A stretch of DNA of 6,231 nucleotides, from contig JAOAPG010000365.1 of assembly GCA_025462785.1 (NCBI GenBank), positions 1 through 6,231 of the forward strand. The letters are read 5' to 3'. The translations under genes and the position numbers were made by a program. The first letter of the stretch is position 1, and each line of letters starts with the position of its first letter. This stretch comes from Acidobacteriaceae bacterium (GTDB lineage: Bacteria > Acidobacteriota > Terriglobia > Terriglobales > Acidobacteriaceae). Shown here piece by piece: positions 5,660 through 6,231 of the stretch. Under the pieces are notes generated by a model that ran no database searches, had not been told where the DNA came from, and worked only from the letters and a program-made list of their open reading frames with translations.

Positions 5660-6231
5660 ATGCCCAGCCTTACCACCATGCAGGCTCCTAAAGGTTTGGA
5701 AGGAGTGGTTGCTACTACATCCGGCGTTTGCTATATCGATGGCGAGCAGGGGGTTCTGGCATACCGGGGCATCGACATCCATCAACTGGCCGACTACTCC
5801 AACTTTGAAGAGACCTGTTACCTACTTTGGAATGGACGGCTGCCGAGCGCAAGCGAACTCAAGGATTTACGAGCCCGTTTGGCGGAAGAGCGCAAGCTTG
5901 ATCCGGCGATCCTCGATCTCCTGCGCACCGCCCCCAAGCACGTTCCCGCGATGGACGTGCTCCGCACTGCTGTCTCGGCGCTTTCTTTCTACGATCCCGA
6001 TGAAAAGCTAAATGATCACGATGCCAACGTGAGGAAGTCGATCCGCTTGACGTCGCAAATCGCAATGATTGTTGCTGCCTACGACCGCATTCGGAAAGGA
6101 AAGAATGTTGTCGAAGCTGATCGCTCGCTTTCGCACTCGGCAAACTTTTTGCTGCAACTGAATGGCACTCGTCCCTCGGAGACTGCCGAGCGCGCTCTTG
6201 ATATTGCTTTAATTTTGCATGCCGATCATGA
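5660..6231 (+). CDS. gltA: Citrate synthase, N-terminal part (cut by window edge)
   Basis: The first 190 codons of a citrate synthase family enzyme, which condenses acetyl-CoA and oxaloacetate to citrate at the entry of the TCA cycle. Family landmarks: GLEGVVATTSGVCYIDGEQG (12-31), VLAYRGIDIHQLA (32-44), FEETCYLLWNGRLP (49-62), and the large-domain helices around HVPAMDVLRTAVSAL (94-108). The visible part ends at LILHADH (184-190), the start of the conserved LHADHE active-site motif with its oxaloacetate-binding His. The frame is open to the end; the missing half would carry the second catalytic His and the catalytic Asp. The N-terminus is of the short bacterial/archaeal type (like B. subtilis CitZ) rather than the longer E. 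coli GltA type, so 2-methylcitrate synthase (PrpC-like) cannot be excluded. ATG 5660 follows GAGGT (5652-5656) at a short spacing; ATG 5678 is possible but has a poorer SD. It has its own promoter about 70 nt upstream. Confidence 0.93.
   Translation, partial: MPSLTTMQAPKGLEGVVATTSGVCYIDGEQGVLAYRGIDIHQLADYSNFEETCYLLWNGRLPSASELKDLRARLAEERKLDPAILDLLRTAPKHVPAMDVLRTAVSALSFYDPDEKLNDHDANVRKSIRLTSQIAMIVAAYDRIRKGKNVVEADRSLSHSANFLLQLNGTRPSETAERALDIALILHADH

Overview
This window looks like chromosomal DNA of a soil-type acidobacterium (Acidobacteriota, Terriglobia/Koribacter-like). The assignment is an inference from protein style and gene content: a secreted cytochrome P460-type protein with one CxxCH site, a short stand-alone Fis-type HTH protein, a secreted Pro/Gln/Ala-rich TPR protein, and a moderate GC content. 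No database search was possible. I see no transposase, integrase, CRISPR array, tRNA or rRNA, and no sign of recent transfer.

Layout, left to right: (1) a small Fis-family DNA-binding protein (+), probably starting at GTG 84. (2) Convergent with it, 15 bp away, a secreted cytochrome P460 family protein (-). (3) Divergent from P460 across a 113-bp gap, a two-gene operon (+) of a LytS/YehU-type membrane histidine kinase and a LytTR response regulator, 3 nt apart. (4) A strong hairpin terminator that can serve both strands, followed by a convergent secreted TPR protein (-). (5) A 321-bp divergent intergenic region with a perfect TATAAT box for the TPR gene, two palindromes in its predicted leader, and a 10-bp inverted repeat just upstream of the next gene's ribosome binding site. 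(6) An NADP(H)-type short-chain dehydrogenase (+) with a TTG start. (7) A 213-bp gap with a good sigma70-like promoter, then the first 190 codons of a citrate synthase (+), cut by the window edge.

The kinase and regulator almost certainly act together. The divergent P460 gene is a plausible but unproven target or functional partner. The SDR, TPR and citrate synthase genes look like separate transcription units. I found no convincing undescribed multi-gene system. The most useful leads are non-coding: the paired palindromes sharing GAATACGAT in the two divergent intergenic regions, the 12-bp palindrome in the TPR leader, and the inverted repeat before the SDR gene.
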